Part shown: piece by piece, positions 25,597 through 34,495 of the stretch
How the letters are laid out: each line of letters opens with the position of its first letter
Position numbering within the stretch: the stretch's first letter is position 1
From: Sphingomonadales bacterium
GTDB lineage: Bacteria > Pseudomonadota > Alphaproteobacteria > Sphingomonadales > Sphingomonadaceae
Length of the DNA stretch: 64,000 bases
Assembly (NCBI GenBank): GCA_017309275.1
Contig: JAFKLT010000031.1
Coordinates: forward strand, 124,001 to 188,000
Direction: 5' to 3'
Made by a program: the position numbers and the translations under genes
The notes under the pieces: model-generated
Seen by the model: only the letters and a program-made list of their open reading frames with translations
Databases searched by the model: none
What the model was told of the DNA's origin: nothing

Positions 25597-26370
25597 TCAT
25601 TTGGTCGTATAGCCGCCGTTGACGAGGATCGTCTGGCCGGTCATCCACCAGCCCTCCGACACCAGCATGCGGATCCACGGCACGATGTCCGCGATGTCGG
25701 TAAGACCGGTCTTCGTGAACGCCGACAGCGCGGCGGCGGACTTGTGATACGCCTGCGCATCGGCCGCCTCGGCGGGGTAGAAGAAGGGCGTGTCCATCGG
25801 ACCCGGACCGATCGCGGTCACCGAAATCCCCCGCTCGCCGAACTCCTTCGACGCGGCGCGGGTGAAATGCTCGACCGGTGCCTTGGTCCCCGCATAAGCG
25901 GCATAAAAGGGCGTATAGGCGCCGAGCAGCGACGTGACGAGCGTGCATATCTTGCCATTGTCGTTCAGGTGCTTGCCCGCCTCCTTGATAAAGAAGAACG
26001 CCGACTTCGAATTGACCGCGGTCATCTCGTCATATTCGGCTTCGCTGATCTCGGTGAAGGGCTTCTTCAGGACCTTGCCCACCGTGTTGATCGCGATGTC
26101 GGGCCGGCCGATCGCCGCGATCGTGTCGGCGAAGAGCTTTTCCATCGCCGCGGCGGACGTGAGGTCCGCCTGGAACGCGACCGCCTCCGCCCCGGCCGCG
26201 CGGATCGCGGCGAGCGTTTCCTCGGTCTCCTTGGCCGAGGCCGCGGTGTTGTAATGGACCGCGATCGCCCTTGCCCCGGCGGCAGCAAGATCGCGCGCGA
26301 CGAGGCCGCCCAGATTCTTGCCGCCACCGGCGATCAGTACAGTCTTACCCTTGATGCTATGATCCGTCAT
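25597..26370 (-). CDS. short-chain dehydrogenase/reductase (SDR)
   Basis: The 257-residue protein has a Rossmann glycine motif (VLIAGGGKNLGG, a variant of TGxxxGxG), the INTVGK position in place of NNAG, and a YAAYAGTK catalytic Tyr-x3-Lys. It ends in the usual GGYTTK. Substrate and cofactor preference are not evident. The start at 26370 follows GGAGACC; the frame continues upstream with low-complexity sequence that I rejected. It is divergent from an AraC-type regulator, which may control it. A hairpin ends the transcript, so it is probably not part of the neighbouring LacI locus. Confidence 0.87.
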   Translation of the reverse strand: MTDHSIKGKTVLIAGGGKNLGGLVARDLAAAGARAIAVHYNTAASAKETEETLAAIRAAGAEAVAFQADLTSAAAMEKLFADTIAAIGRPDIAINTVGKVLKKPFTEISEAEYDEMTAVNSKSAFFFIKEAGKHLNDNGKICTLVTSLLGAYTPFYAAYAGTKAPVEHFTRAASKEFGERGISVTAIGPGPMDTPFFYPAEAADAQAYHKSAAALSAFTKTGLTDIADIVPWIRMLVSEGWWMTGQTILVNGGYTTK

Positions 26371-26525
26371 GGCTGGTCTCCTTGATTGACGGCGGGGGGG
26401 ACGCCTCCATGGTTGCGGAGGCGCTGTCGTCCCTGCGAATACGGCCCTCCCCGCTTGCGCGCTTTCAAATTCTGGCGCATTTTTGACCCCGGTGCCGTTA
26501 GCGACCGCGTCGACGAGGAGGCCGA

Positions 26526-27392
26526 TTGAAAGAAGCACAGCTCGCGATCTGGGATGGCAGAAGGCCCCTGTCGAACCGCAAGGTCCTGACCCGCCGCGAC
26601 GTCCGGATCGGCCAGGTCGCGATAACCGTGGCCGCGGAAAGCCTCCTGAAACCCACCGACTGGACGTTGAACGAGCGCCATAATTCCATCGTGATCCATC
26701 TGGGCGGGCATCTCGACCGGATGGAGTATGCGTTTTCGCGCGGCCCCTCGGGCTCGGCGATTCCGTCGCCCGGCGACATCTGGATGATTTCGGCGGACAG
26801 CCGCTATGCCGCGCTGGCGCAGGGCACCGAGGCGCGGTTCGTCGAGCTGGGGGTCCCGACCGCGCTGCTGGCCGACATCGCGATGCCCTCGCGCGCCCGG
26901 CACCGCGACGATTTCCTCGCCAAAGCCGCCGCGCGCCTTGCGGCGCTGCTGAGCGACCCCGGCAACGACCTGTCGCAAATGGCCGCCCGCGCGCTCGTCG
27001 ACGCGCTGCACCAGCATCTGCTCGACCGCTACGGACCCGGCCGCCGAGCGCCGGTGTCGCAGGGCCTGTCGTCGCTGGGACGCGTGACGCTGGTCGATGC
27101 GATCCAGGACCGGCTCGATTCGCAGCACAGCCTGTCGGGGCTCGCCGCGCTCGTCGACATGGACGTCCGCCGCTTCACCGATGCCTTTCGCCAGGCCTTC
27201 GGCCTCACCCCCTGGCAATATATCCTGCGCGCCCGGCTGGAGGAGGCGGCGCGGCGGCTGCGCCACACAAGGGACAGCGTGACCGAGATCGCGCTATCGG
27301 TCGGCTTTGCCAGCCCCAGCCACCTGACCGCGGCCTTCAGCCGGCAGTTCGGCCTCCCCCCGTCCCGCTATCGCGCCGAAGTGCAGGAATAG
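26526..27392 (+). CDS. AraC family transcriptional regulator
   Basis: The 288-residue protein has a C-terminal AraC/XylS double helix-turn-helix (about residues 185-285): LSGLAALVDMDVRRFTDAFR, then VTEIALSVGFASPSHLTAAF and RQFGLPPSRYR. The N-terminal 170 residues are a presumed effector-binding part. The start is a TTG at 26526 supported by GAGGAG 6-7 bp upstream; the first in-frame ATG would remove about 65 residues. It is divergent from the SDR gene with 155 bp between, suggesting that it controls that gene. Confidence 0.88.
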   Translation: MKEAQLAIWDGRRPLSNRKVLTRRDVRIGQVAITVAAESLLKPTDWTLNERHNSIVIHLGGHLDRMEYAFSRGPSGSAIPSPGDIWMISADSRYAALAQGTEARFVELGVPTALLADIAMPSRARHRDDFLAKAAARLAALLSDPGNDLSQMAARALVDALHQHLLDRYGPGRRAPVSQGLSSLGRVTLVDAIQDRLDSQHSLSGLAALVDMDVRRFTDAFRQAFGLTPWQYILRARLEEAARRLRHTRDSVTEIALSVGFASPSHLTAAFSRQFGLPPSRYRAEVQE

Positions 27393-27408
27393 CGACGGCG
27401 CCCGGGCC

Positions 27409-28686
27409 TCATTCGCCCAGCGACAGCGCCAGGTCGACCAGGTCGCGCTCGCCCGGCTTCAACCGACGCCGCAACAACCGCTCGATCTCGTCCACCGCCT
27501 GCCGCGTCACCTGCGGCGGCGTGGCTTTCAGCACGGTCCCGACGCCGACGGCGCGGCGGGGGTCGATCGCCTCCATCCCCGCCGGCCAGCGATCGGCGTC
27601 CTTCTTCAGCTTGGTGAGAAGGACCGAATTCTCCATCTCGGTCACCATGCGCATGTTCGATCCGGCCAGCGCGGGCTTCAGGTCGGCGGTGACCCCGCTT
27701 TCGATCCAGTGGTTCACCGCGTCGGCGAAATCCATGCCGCCATGATCGACATTCAGCGGGATGGCGAACACGACGCTCGGCTTCGGCCCGCCGGTCCGTA
27801 CCTCCAGCGCGAATTCGATCGACCCCGCGTCGCGCGGCCGCAGAATGACCGAGATGCTGTCCAGGTCCCGGGCAAAGCCGGGGTCGGCGAACGCCTCCTT
27901 CAACACCTCGCCGCGATTATAGTCGAACCGGTTTCGGAGCGTGTCCTTCATCGCCTCTTCCAGGCGGCCCGCATCCGATCGCATCCGCGCGATCTTCGCA
28001 TCCAGCGCGCGGATGTCCGCTGCCCCCTTCAACGTCTTTCGCCTTTCGACCGCCTTTTCGACCTCGCCTCTCAGCGTCAGCAGCTTGCGGCGATCGGGGC
28101 CATAGCGTTCGACGAATTCGGCCAAAATCTTGTCGATGCGCTCCGGGTTCAACCGGCGTTCCCAATGGGCGAGCAATCGCCGCGACAGTTCGGTGGCGCG
28201 CTCCGCCGCCGCGCGCTCGGCGGCATATCTGTTTTTGATCCGGGCCTCGGCGGCGGGGGAAAGGCCGTTCTGCCGACGGCGCAGCGCCGCGATCTCGCTG
28301 GCTTCGGCGGTATCGATCGCGCGCCGGTGCAGGTCGAGTTCCTGCTCGGTACGGCCCAGGAAATGCGCCGTGTCCTTCGTCGGCCGCTGCATGCGCTGCC
28401 GGCCCGCGCCGCGGCTTTCGGGGGCCAGCCGCTCGCCGCGTTCAAACAGGGTACGGATTTCGTCGCGAATCTGCATGCGGGTCCGCGACGGCGCCTGCGA
28501 TGATCGTGCACGCCGCCCGATCTCGGCGATGACCGCGGCAAGCCGGCGCGCCGCGTCGCGCGTCTCGCCCGCTCCCGCCTCGACCAGGTTCACGAACGCC
28601 CTGTCGAAACCCGACTTGGCCTCGGGGTTCAGAAGGCGCGATCCCTTGCTGACCGCGAACCCCATCTGCCTGCGTTTCCATTTCAT
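27409..28686 (-). CDS. unrecognised 425-aa protein, third member of a novel operon
   Basis: I do not recognise this protein. The N-terminal part is basic (MKWKRRQMGFAVSKGSR) and Arg/Ala-rich. Long predicted helices or coiled coil cover about residues 40-260, with many E/R heptad-like stretches (ERATELSRRLLAHWERRL, RGEVEKAVERRKTLKG). The last third is a compact mixed domain (FALEVRTGGPKPSVVFAIPL, then a helical end). There is no signal peptide or transmembrane segment. Its ATG overlaps the TGA of the 597-aa gene (ATGA), so the two are translationally coupled. The end is convergent with the AraC gene, 16 bp apart. Confidence 0.65.
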   Translation of the reverse strand: MKWKRRQMGFAVSKGSRLLNPEAKSGFDRAFVNLVEAGAGETRDAARRLAAVIAEIGRRARSSQAPSRTRMQIRDEIRTLFERGERLAPESRGAGRQRMQRPTKDTAHFLGRTEQELDLHRRAIDTAEASEIAALRRRQNGLSPAAEARIKNRYAAERAAAERATELSRRLLAHWERRLNPERIDKILAEFVERYGPDRRKLLTLRGEVEKAVERRKTLKGAADIRALDAKIARMRSDAGRLEEAMKDTLRNRFDYNRGEVLKEAFADPGFARDLDSISVILRPRDAGSIEFALEVRTGGPKPSVVFAIPLNVDHGGMDFADAVNHWIESGVTADLKPALAGSNMRMVTEMENSVLLTKLKKDADRWPAGMEAIDPRRAVGVGTVLKATPPQVTRQAVDEIERLLRRRLKPGERDLVDLALSLGE

Positions 28687-30476
28687 GGCCGCCCCCCTGC
28701 CTCCAGCGCGGCGGTGCCCAGCGCGCCAAAGATTTCGAGCACCATGACCGCGTCGAAAACGCGCGAGGCCATGCCGTCGGTGACCAGGTCGGCCGCGATT
28801 TCGAACCCGGCCTCGATGACGAGCAGCACCAGTTCCGCCACGGCGGGCTCGGTCCACACCGCGTCGCTGATCTCATCGATCACCAGCTTGTTGAACGCGC
28901 GCGCATCGATCCAGTTCGCGACCTCTTCGCTCGTCCGCTCGGCGACGATCATCGCGTCGATGATTCCGGCAAGCAACGCCGACCCGCCCCCGGTAAAGGG
29001 CACCCCGATCAGGCCGATCGCGCTTACCGCGAGCGCGATCTTCTCGCGCATCTCGGCTTTCGCCTTTTCCGTTTCGGCCAGCGCGAGCAGCATTTCCTGC
29101 CGCGCGCGCCAGGTGAGCGTCCCCGGCGTGGCAACCGCCAGCAACAGCTGGCGGTCCTCGGCGCCTGCAAAGACGGGCGCCAGATGCGCGGTCGGCGCAT
29201 CGCCCAGATTGCCGCCCGGCGCCTGCCCCTGATCGTCGGCGACGGTCGCCGCCAGGCTTTTGATCCGTTCGTGGAACGGCGATTGGAGCCAGGGCGAGGC
29301 AAGGATTTCGGGCGGCTTGTCGCCCTGCATACCGCCCTTTGCCGCATGGCGCCGGTCCGAATAGCGGTCGGCGATCGCCCGCGTCGCGGCGCGCGTGCCG
29401 GGCTCCGGCCCGCCGGTCACCGCCAGCCGCGTATCGGTCGCGAACAGGCGCCCGCGCGCCAGGTTCGCGATCATCGGATCGATCGCCTGATGCGCGTCGA
29501 TCAGCGCCTGGATCAATATCGTCTGAACGCGCGCCGGGTCGAACTGCGTATCGGTGGCCTTGTCGCCGACGACCTTGCGATAGCAGGTAAAGATCGCGAA
29601 ATGCTCGCGGCCCTTGGTTTTCAAAAGATCGCGCAGCTTTTCGCGAGGCACCGCCCCCGGCCCGCTGCCCGCCGCGCCGCCGCGCTCGCGCTTGATGCGG
29701 ACGGCCTGCACATAATCATAATAGAACACGCCCGCTTCGTGGAGCATCGGCAATATCGGATGGACTTCCTCGCGCGTCTTGCCGCCGGGGCGGACGACCT
29801 CGACCTGCACGGCATCCTTGCGCGATGCGATCGTCAATCCCTCGGCGCTCCGCGCCTTGTCGATGGGGACCGGCGCGTCTCCTTTCGTCGTGCGGATGTC
29901 GTAAGCCGACCACAGATCGGCGATCCGGCCCTTCTGCATTCGCAGGTCGGCATCGATCGCCGCCATCAGCCGGTCCTCGTACCAGCGCTGCGCCTCCTCT
30001 TCGGCCACCAGAATGTCGTCGATCGCCGCGACCATGCGCTGGCGAAACCGAAGCGCGCGATCCTGCGCGGTCGCCAGATCGGGGTGCGAGGCCAGCCCCG
30101 GATTGCTGCGCAGGATGTGCGCCTCCGCCGCCTCGAAATCGCGCAGCGGCCCGTCGTCGACGCCATAGGCGCCGCCCATGCGCTGCTCGGCGTTTCGCCG
30201 CGCTTCGCTATCCGCCGTGAAGGCGGCGACGGCGGCGGCGACCGCTTCGTGCGCCAGCATCACGCCGTCCATTCCCGACACCAGATAAATGCCCAATATG
30301 GCGTCGAACAACGCATCGCCGTCGTCGGGCAGAATCAGCGTTTCTCCGCCCGGCAGGTCGAAACGGTATTGGCCGTCCCAGGCCGTCGACGAAGGTGCCG
30401 CCGGCGGCTGCACCTCCGTCGCCAGGGCGAACCCCGCATCCAGGGCCGCGACGCCGCCGGAAGGAGCGAAGTCCAT
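28683..30476 (-). CDS. unrecognised 597-aa protein, second member of a novel operon
   Basis: I do not recognise this protein. It is largely helical and has no signal peptide. Residues about 475-512 form a hydrophobic, glycine-rich hairpin-like region (IALAVSAIGLIGVPFTGGGS, then ALLAGIIDAMIVAERT). The last 55 residues (545-597) are again apolar and Ala-rich (VAELVLLVIEAGFEIAADLV). Such amphipathic segments could insert into a membrane, but this is only a guess. It starts 12 bp after the 908-aa gene and overlaps the 425-aa gene, so the three are co-expressed. Confidence 0.65.
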   Translation of the reverse strand: MDFAPSGGVAALDAGFALATEVQPPAAPSSTAWDGQYRFDLPGGETLILPDDGDALFDAILGIYLVSGMDGVMLAHEAVAAAVAAFTADSEARRNAEQRMGGAYGVDDGPLRDFEAAEAHILRSNPGLASHPDLATAQDRALRFRQRMVAAIDDILVAEEEAQRWYEDRLMAAIDADLRMQKGRIADLWSAYDIRTTKGDAPVPIDKARSAEGLTIASRKDAVQVEVVRPGGKTREEVHPILPMLHEAGVFYYDYVQAVRIKRERGGAAGSGPGAVPREKLRDLLKTKGREHFAIFTCYRKVVGDKATDTQFDPARVQTILIQALIDAHQAIDPMIANLARGRLFATDTRLAVTGGPEPGTRAATRAIADRYSDRRHAAKGGMQGDKPPEILASPWLQSPFHERIKSLAATVADDQGQAPGGNLGDAPTAHLAPVFAGAEDRQLLLAVATPGTLTWRARQEMLLALAETEKAKAEMREKIALAVSAIGLIGVPFTGGGSALLAGIIDAMIVAERTSEEVANWIDARAFNKLVIDEISDAVWTEPAVAELVLLVIEAGFEIAADLVTDGMASRVFDAVMVLEIFGALGTAALEAGGRP

Positions 30477-30488
30477 GTGCGTCCGCCC

Positions 30489-33215
30489 TCAGTTCTTCTC
30501 GGGCGTGACGGTTTCGACGCGCACGGTCGCGGCGGTCGGCTTGGGATCGTCCAGCATTCCCTTGTCGAGCCGCTGCTTCAACCGGGCCAGTTCCTGCTCC
30601 TGCTGCTGCGCGACGAACTCCAGACGCGCCAGCTCGGCCTCGCGGCTCTTGGTCAGATAGGGCTCCAGCGCATCGCAGCCTTCGACGCGCGTCTGCATCG
30701 TCATTCCGGGGACCGGCAACAGCACGTCATTTTCAAGGACGGCATCGATCTTCCAGTCGCCAAGGCGCTTGGCGAGCCATTCGGACGCCTCGATCGCGTC
30801 CAGCGCCTGCACCTCGATCGCCATGTCGTCGCCGACGAAACCCAGCACGTTCGGCAGGACGAACCGGTCGATATTACCGAACGCCTTGATATAGCGCACG
30901 CGATCCTCGGGGTTGAGCATGCTCCAGATCAGCGCGCGATAGGCGGACCGGTTGATCAGCAGATAGCCGGCCAAAGCCTCGATATTCACCGATATGACGG
31001 CCAGCGCTTCGGGCGAATAGGCCTCGTCGTCCGACCTTCGTTCGCGCTTCTTTTCCTCCGGCGCGGCCTCCGCCGCATTCTCGGGGGGCGTCGGCGGCTT
31101 CTTCTTTTCGTCCTCGACCTTTTGCCACTCGCCATAGATGGCAAGCGCGCGCGTCGTCGTGGTCTGAAGCCCCATGTCGTCAAATCCGACGAAGGGCAGC
31201 AGGAACGGCAGGTTCAGCCCGAAATCGACGATCGATTCCATCGTATGGCGCACGATCGCGAGCCCCAGCGAACCGAATGCAAAGGCGGGATTGATCATGC
31301 TGGCGATGCTGGGCGTCAGCCGATCGCGCAACGTCTGCAGCGACCGGATATCGGGCTGCGCACTGAAACCCAGGCAACCGCTCCAAAAGCCCGACATCGC
31401 ATCCTCGAGCACGATCTTGCGAAACAGGAAGGCCTGAAAATCCAGGCGGCGGTTGAACTTGTCCTCGTCGGACCGCGCGACATAGGGCGGCGGATCGGCC
31501 GGTATGCCCAGCACGCGCGCCAGCGGCTGCCCCGACGCCCCACGCAGGCGGTCGATCGCGGTCTTCAGCGCCACCAGCGCGGCGTCGAGATCGGCCTGAT
31601 AGGGGTTCCCCGCCGCCGCCGCACCCGGAGTCACAGGCGGCGGTGCCGGGGGCGAGCAATCGCACGCACTGTCGCAGGAAAACTGACAGATGCGCTCCCA
31701 CGCCAGATATTGGCGCGCCGCGTCGAACCCCGACTGGAGCCGTGGCGGGACGGCATCGAACAACAACCCCTCCAGCCCGAGCAGCGCCGCCGCGCGCGAC
31801 GACGTCGACGGATTGTCCAGCGCCTTCAGAAAATCGACGCAGGGCACCAGCAGGCAAAGCTTCGCGCGCGCGAAATCATATTCGGTCTTCACCGAATAGC
31901 GGTGCAGCACCTCGAAACAGTCGAAATGCAGCACGCGGCCGACGTTGGGGTTCTGGAACTTGCGCGTGATGCGTTCCTCGGTCCCGAACTCGCGCGCTTC
32001 GGTCACCTTCGTCTGTACCGACGATTTGACGCTCGACGCGACCTTGGCCACGCCCTCGGAAATATTCTGCAGCGTGTTCGTCTGCGACGTCTGGTTGCGG
32101 TTGTCGATGCCGAAATTGGCCCCGACATTCAGGCCGATCTGCGGAACCTGAAACCCCGCCTGCACCCCCAATTGCCAGCCGTTGCTGTTGCTTGCGCTAT
32201 CGACGATCTCGCTCGTCGCCTTGCGCGAAAAGCTCTGCTCGGCGCTCGCCTCGCTCTCGCGCGATGCCGAACTCTCGCTGCTCTGCTTTCGCCGGTCCCA
32301 GCTAAAGACCTCGACCGTCATCTGCTCCTGCGGCGCCAGCGAAAAGGTGTTGAGCATGCTGCCCCGCTCATACCCCTGCGAGGTCCAGCGCTGCACGATC
32401 GGGGCATAGAGGATGAAAGCGGGGTTCAGGAAATCAAAGGAAGGCGGACGCGTGTCGGCCGGGCGCACCGTTGCCGTGGTTCCGACCGGCGGCATGCGCG
32501 TCCGGATAGGCTCGGCGACGGGCTCCGCCGACGCGCCGGTCTCGATCAGCAGTTCGCGCGTCGTCGTTCCGATCTTCAGCGGCACCGTCACGAAGCCATC
32601 GCGCGCCAGCTTTTCGCCCATCGCCGCCGTCACGGCCAGATCGACCGCCCCCGTGCGCGGCAGCACCAGCTTTTCGCCCTTTATCAGCCCGTCGAAGCTT
32701 CGCTGGTCCAGCGTGACGCGCTCGGGGACGTCGCAGCCCGATGTTGCTAGCGGTATCAGCTTCACGTCGGTTGGCACATTGTCGACCGGGATGCTGGCAA
32801 GGACGACCTGTCCTTCGCGCAGCGCCTGTTTCACCGCGTCGAGCTCGCTGATGTCATAGCTTTTGCCGCCATCCTCGATCTTGCCCGCGACCAGTGCGGC
32901 GGCGACATCCTTGACCAGGATTTCCTTCGCCATCGGCGGCGCCGCCACGGTGACGTTCGACCAGCCCTGCTCAAGCGGCGCGACATCCTTTCGCACGGCC
33001 GCCAATATTCCGTTGGCGGCCGACCCGAACCGCTTCTTCACATCCGCGACAAAGACCGGATTCGCGACCTCCATCGGGATACCCACCGGTCGCATCCGGC
33101 CGTCGGTGACCATCTGGATCGGCATGAACTGATGGAAATGATAGATTTCCTCGGGCGTTCCGGTCGGCAGCTTTTCGTTGCACTTGGGCGCGCCTTCGAG
33201 CGGTGAACTGGCCAT
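30489..33215 (-). CDS. unrecognised 908-aa protein, first member of a novel operon
   Basis: I cannot name a family. The N-terminal 290 residues look mixed alpha/beta (IYHFHQFMPIQMVTDGRMRP near the start). A segment RGSMLNTFSLAPQEQMTVEV is followed by a Ser/Glu-rich stretch (about 311-401) and by NVGRVLHFDCFEVLHRYSV; similar strings seem to occur in other large uncharacterised bacterial proteins. Around residues 508-521 lies a C-x3-C-x3-C-x-C cluster followed by a Pro-rich linker. The C-terminal half is helical and ends in a coiled coil (about 852-885). No signal peptide is present. The start has a strong site (AAGGGG). An AraC regulator lies 98 bp upstream on the same strand. Confidence 0.7.
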   Translation of the reverse strand: MASSPLEGAPKCNEKLPTGTPEEIYHFHQFMPIQMVTDGRMRPVGIPMEVANPVFVADVKKRFGSAANGILAAVRKDVAPLEQGWSNVTVAAPPMAKEILVKDVAAALVAGKIEDGGKSYDISELDAVKQALREGQVVLASIPVDNVPTDVKLIPLATSGCDVPERVTLDQRSFDGLIKGEKLVLPRTGAVDLAVTAAMGEKLARDGFVTVPLKIGTTTRELLIETGASAEPVAEPIRTRMPPVGTTATVRPADTRPPSFDFLNPAFILYAPIVQRWTSQGYERGSMLNTFSLAPQEQMTVEVFSWDRRKQSSESSASRESEASAEQSFSRKATSEIVDSASNSNGWQLGVQAGFQVPQIGLNVGANFGIDNRNQTSQTNTLQNISEGVAKVASSVKSSVQTKVTEAREFGTEERITRKFQNPNVGRVLHFDCFEVLHRYSVKTEYDFARAKLCLLVPCVDFLKALDNPSTSSRAAALLGLEGLLFDAVPPRLQSGFDAARQYLAWERICQFSCDSACDCSPPAPPPVTPGAAAAGNPYQADLDAALVALKTAIDRLRGASGQPLARVLGIPADPPPYVARSDEDKFNRRLDFQAFLFRKIVLEDAMSGFWSGCLGFSAQPDIRSLQTLRDRLTPSIASMINPAFAFGSLGLAIVRHTMESIVDFGLNLPFLLPFVGFDDMGLQTTTTRALAIYGEWQKVEDEKKKPPTPPENAAEAAPEEKKRERRSDDEAYSPEALAVISVNIEALAGYLLINRSAYRALIWSMLNPEDRVRYIKAFGNIDRFVLPNVLGFVGDDMAIEVQALDAIEASEWLAKRLGDWKIDAVLENDVLLPVPGMTMQTRVEGCDALEPYLTKSREAELARLEFVAQQQEQELARLKQRLDKGMLDDPKPTAATVRVETVTPEKN

Positions 33216-33313
33216 GATGATCCCCTTGCGGTGCTGTGCGCGGATTGCGCGTCTGCAGGGGAGCTTATGCGAACCGGCCGCCCCGATCTTGGGGACAGGC
33301 TATGGGTTTTGAG

Positions 33314-34267
33314 CTATTCGGCCGCGACGGCGAAGCGCCGGTCCGCGCGCCGCTGCGACGGGGTCATGTCGAACCGGCGCCGGAATAGCTGGTTGAACCA
33401 GGAAATATCGCCAAAGCCAGCGAGCAGCGCCAGCGACGCGATATTGTGCCGGTCGAAGGACGGATCGCACAGCAGGCGGTCGACATGCGCCAGCCGCTCG
33501 TCCTGGACGAACTCGGTAAAGCTCGTTCCCTGATCATAGAATAGCGCGCGGACATAGGCGGGGCTGACCCCCTGCCGCTTCGCCACCTGGTCGATCGACA
33601 GGTCGGATTCGCCCAGGTGGCGGCGAATATCGGCGTGCACCATCTCGCGGCGCGCGGCGCGTCCTCCGCGTCGGCGTGCCTGTTCGCCGCCGTCGCCGCG
33701 CGCGCCGAGCATCAGCGCGGCCAGATCGACGATATGGCTGGAAAAGACCGCCTGCTCGGCGGCCGTGAACGCGGTCGCGTCGGCCAGCAGGTGCAGGGCA
33801 TAGCTGCGCAGCATCCGTGCCGCGGGGCTTTGCAGCGACAGGGGCATCGACAGCCGATCGCTGTTCCCGATCCGGTCGAGCACCGGCTCGCGCGGGACTG
33901 CGATGCTCAGCACCGCGCTGGGTTCGGACACGATCGTGACGCATTTGCGTTCGCGCCGCAGCAGCCGCACGTCGCCTGGCCGCACGCAGACCGCGTCGTC
34001 ATTCGCGCCGATCACCCCGCCCCCGCGCTCGGTCACGCCGATATACAGCATCCCGGTATCGTCGGGCGGCGTCGTCAGGCGGACCGGCGAGGTTTCGACG
34101 AAGGCGACGTGGCTGTCGCCCAGGTGGCGCATGACCATCTCGGCGGCGACCGGGGCGTCGTGCAGAAAGTCGATCGAGTTCGGGACATGCATGCCATAGG
34201 CCGCCTCGACCACTTCGCGCCGCAGCGCCGCGGGAACATCGCGGGTCGAAAATTTCGTCGGGATCAT
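33314..34267 (-). CDS. AraC family transcriptional regulator (novel operon)
   Basis: The 317-residue protein ends in an AraC-type double helix-turn-helix (LSIDQVAKRQGVSPAYVRAL, then IASLALLAGFGDISWFNQLF and RRRFDMTPSQRRAD). The N-terminal two thirds resemble the AraC-binding-like domain of regulators such as FeaR/NahR-type activators (RLTTPPDDTGMLYIGV, PGDVRLLRRERKCVTIVS). The start follows GGCGGAG. It is encoded immediately upstream of, and on the same strand as, the three unrecognised genes and is the natural candidate to activate them. Confidence 0.88.
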   Translation of the reverse strand: MIPTKFSTRDVPAALRREVVEAAYGMHVPNSIDFLHDAPVAAEMVMRHLGDSHVAFVETSPVRLTTPPDDTGMLYIGVTERGGGVIGANDDAVCVRPGDVRLLRRERKCVTIVSEPSAVLSIAVPREPVLDRIGNSDRLSMPLSLQSPAARMLRSYALHLLADATAFTAAEQAVFSSHIVDLAALMLGARGDGGEQARRRGGRAARREMVHADIRRHLGESDLSIDQVAKRQGVSPAYVRALFYDQGTSFTEFVQDERLAHVDRLLCDPSFDRHNIASLALLAGFGDISWFNQLFRRRFDMTPSQRRADRRFAVAAE

Positions 34268-34458
34268 GGGTCACTCCGCCAAACAGGGTGTCGAGGAATC
34301 GAACTTGGCGCGACCGTTTCCGAAACGGTGGCACAGCCCCCTGGCGTCGACAATGCGGAAGCGATTGTATCGTCCCGCTTTTTGCTCCTTCTGCCGTACG
34401 GGACGACCGATCGCCCCGAAACGTTCTAATCTGGGTCGAAATGACGTTTTTCGCGTGA

Positions 34459-34488
34459 AGCGGAGAGCGCGCGGCGGCGCTCTCCGCT
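34459..34488 (-). terminator. strong hairpin after the orphan TonB receptor
   Basis: AGCGGAGAGCGC and GCGCTCTCCGCT form a perfect 12-bp stem with a 6-nt loop, 7 bp beyond the receptor gene end on the minus strand. No T tract follows. Confidence 0.7.
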
Positions 34489-34495
34489 CCGTGGC

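Noticed and set aside
29184-32750. 1188-codon open frame opposite the 908- and 597-aa genes
   Set aside because: It is Arg/His/Ala-rich without any domain, an antisense shadow typical of GC-rich DNA. The minus-strand genes have ribosome sites, coupled starts and protein-like composition.
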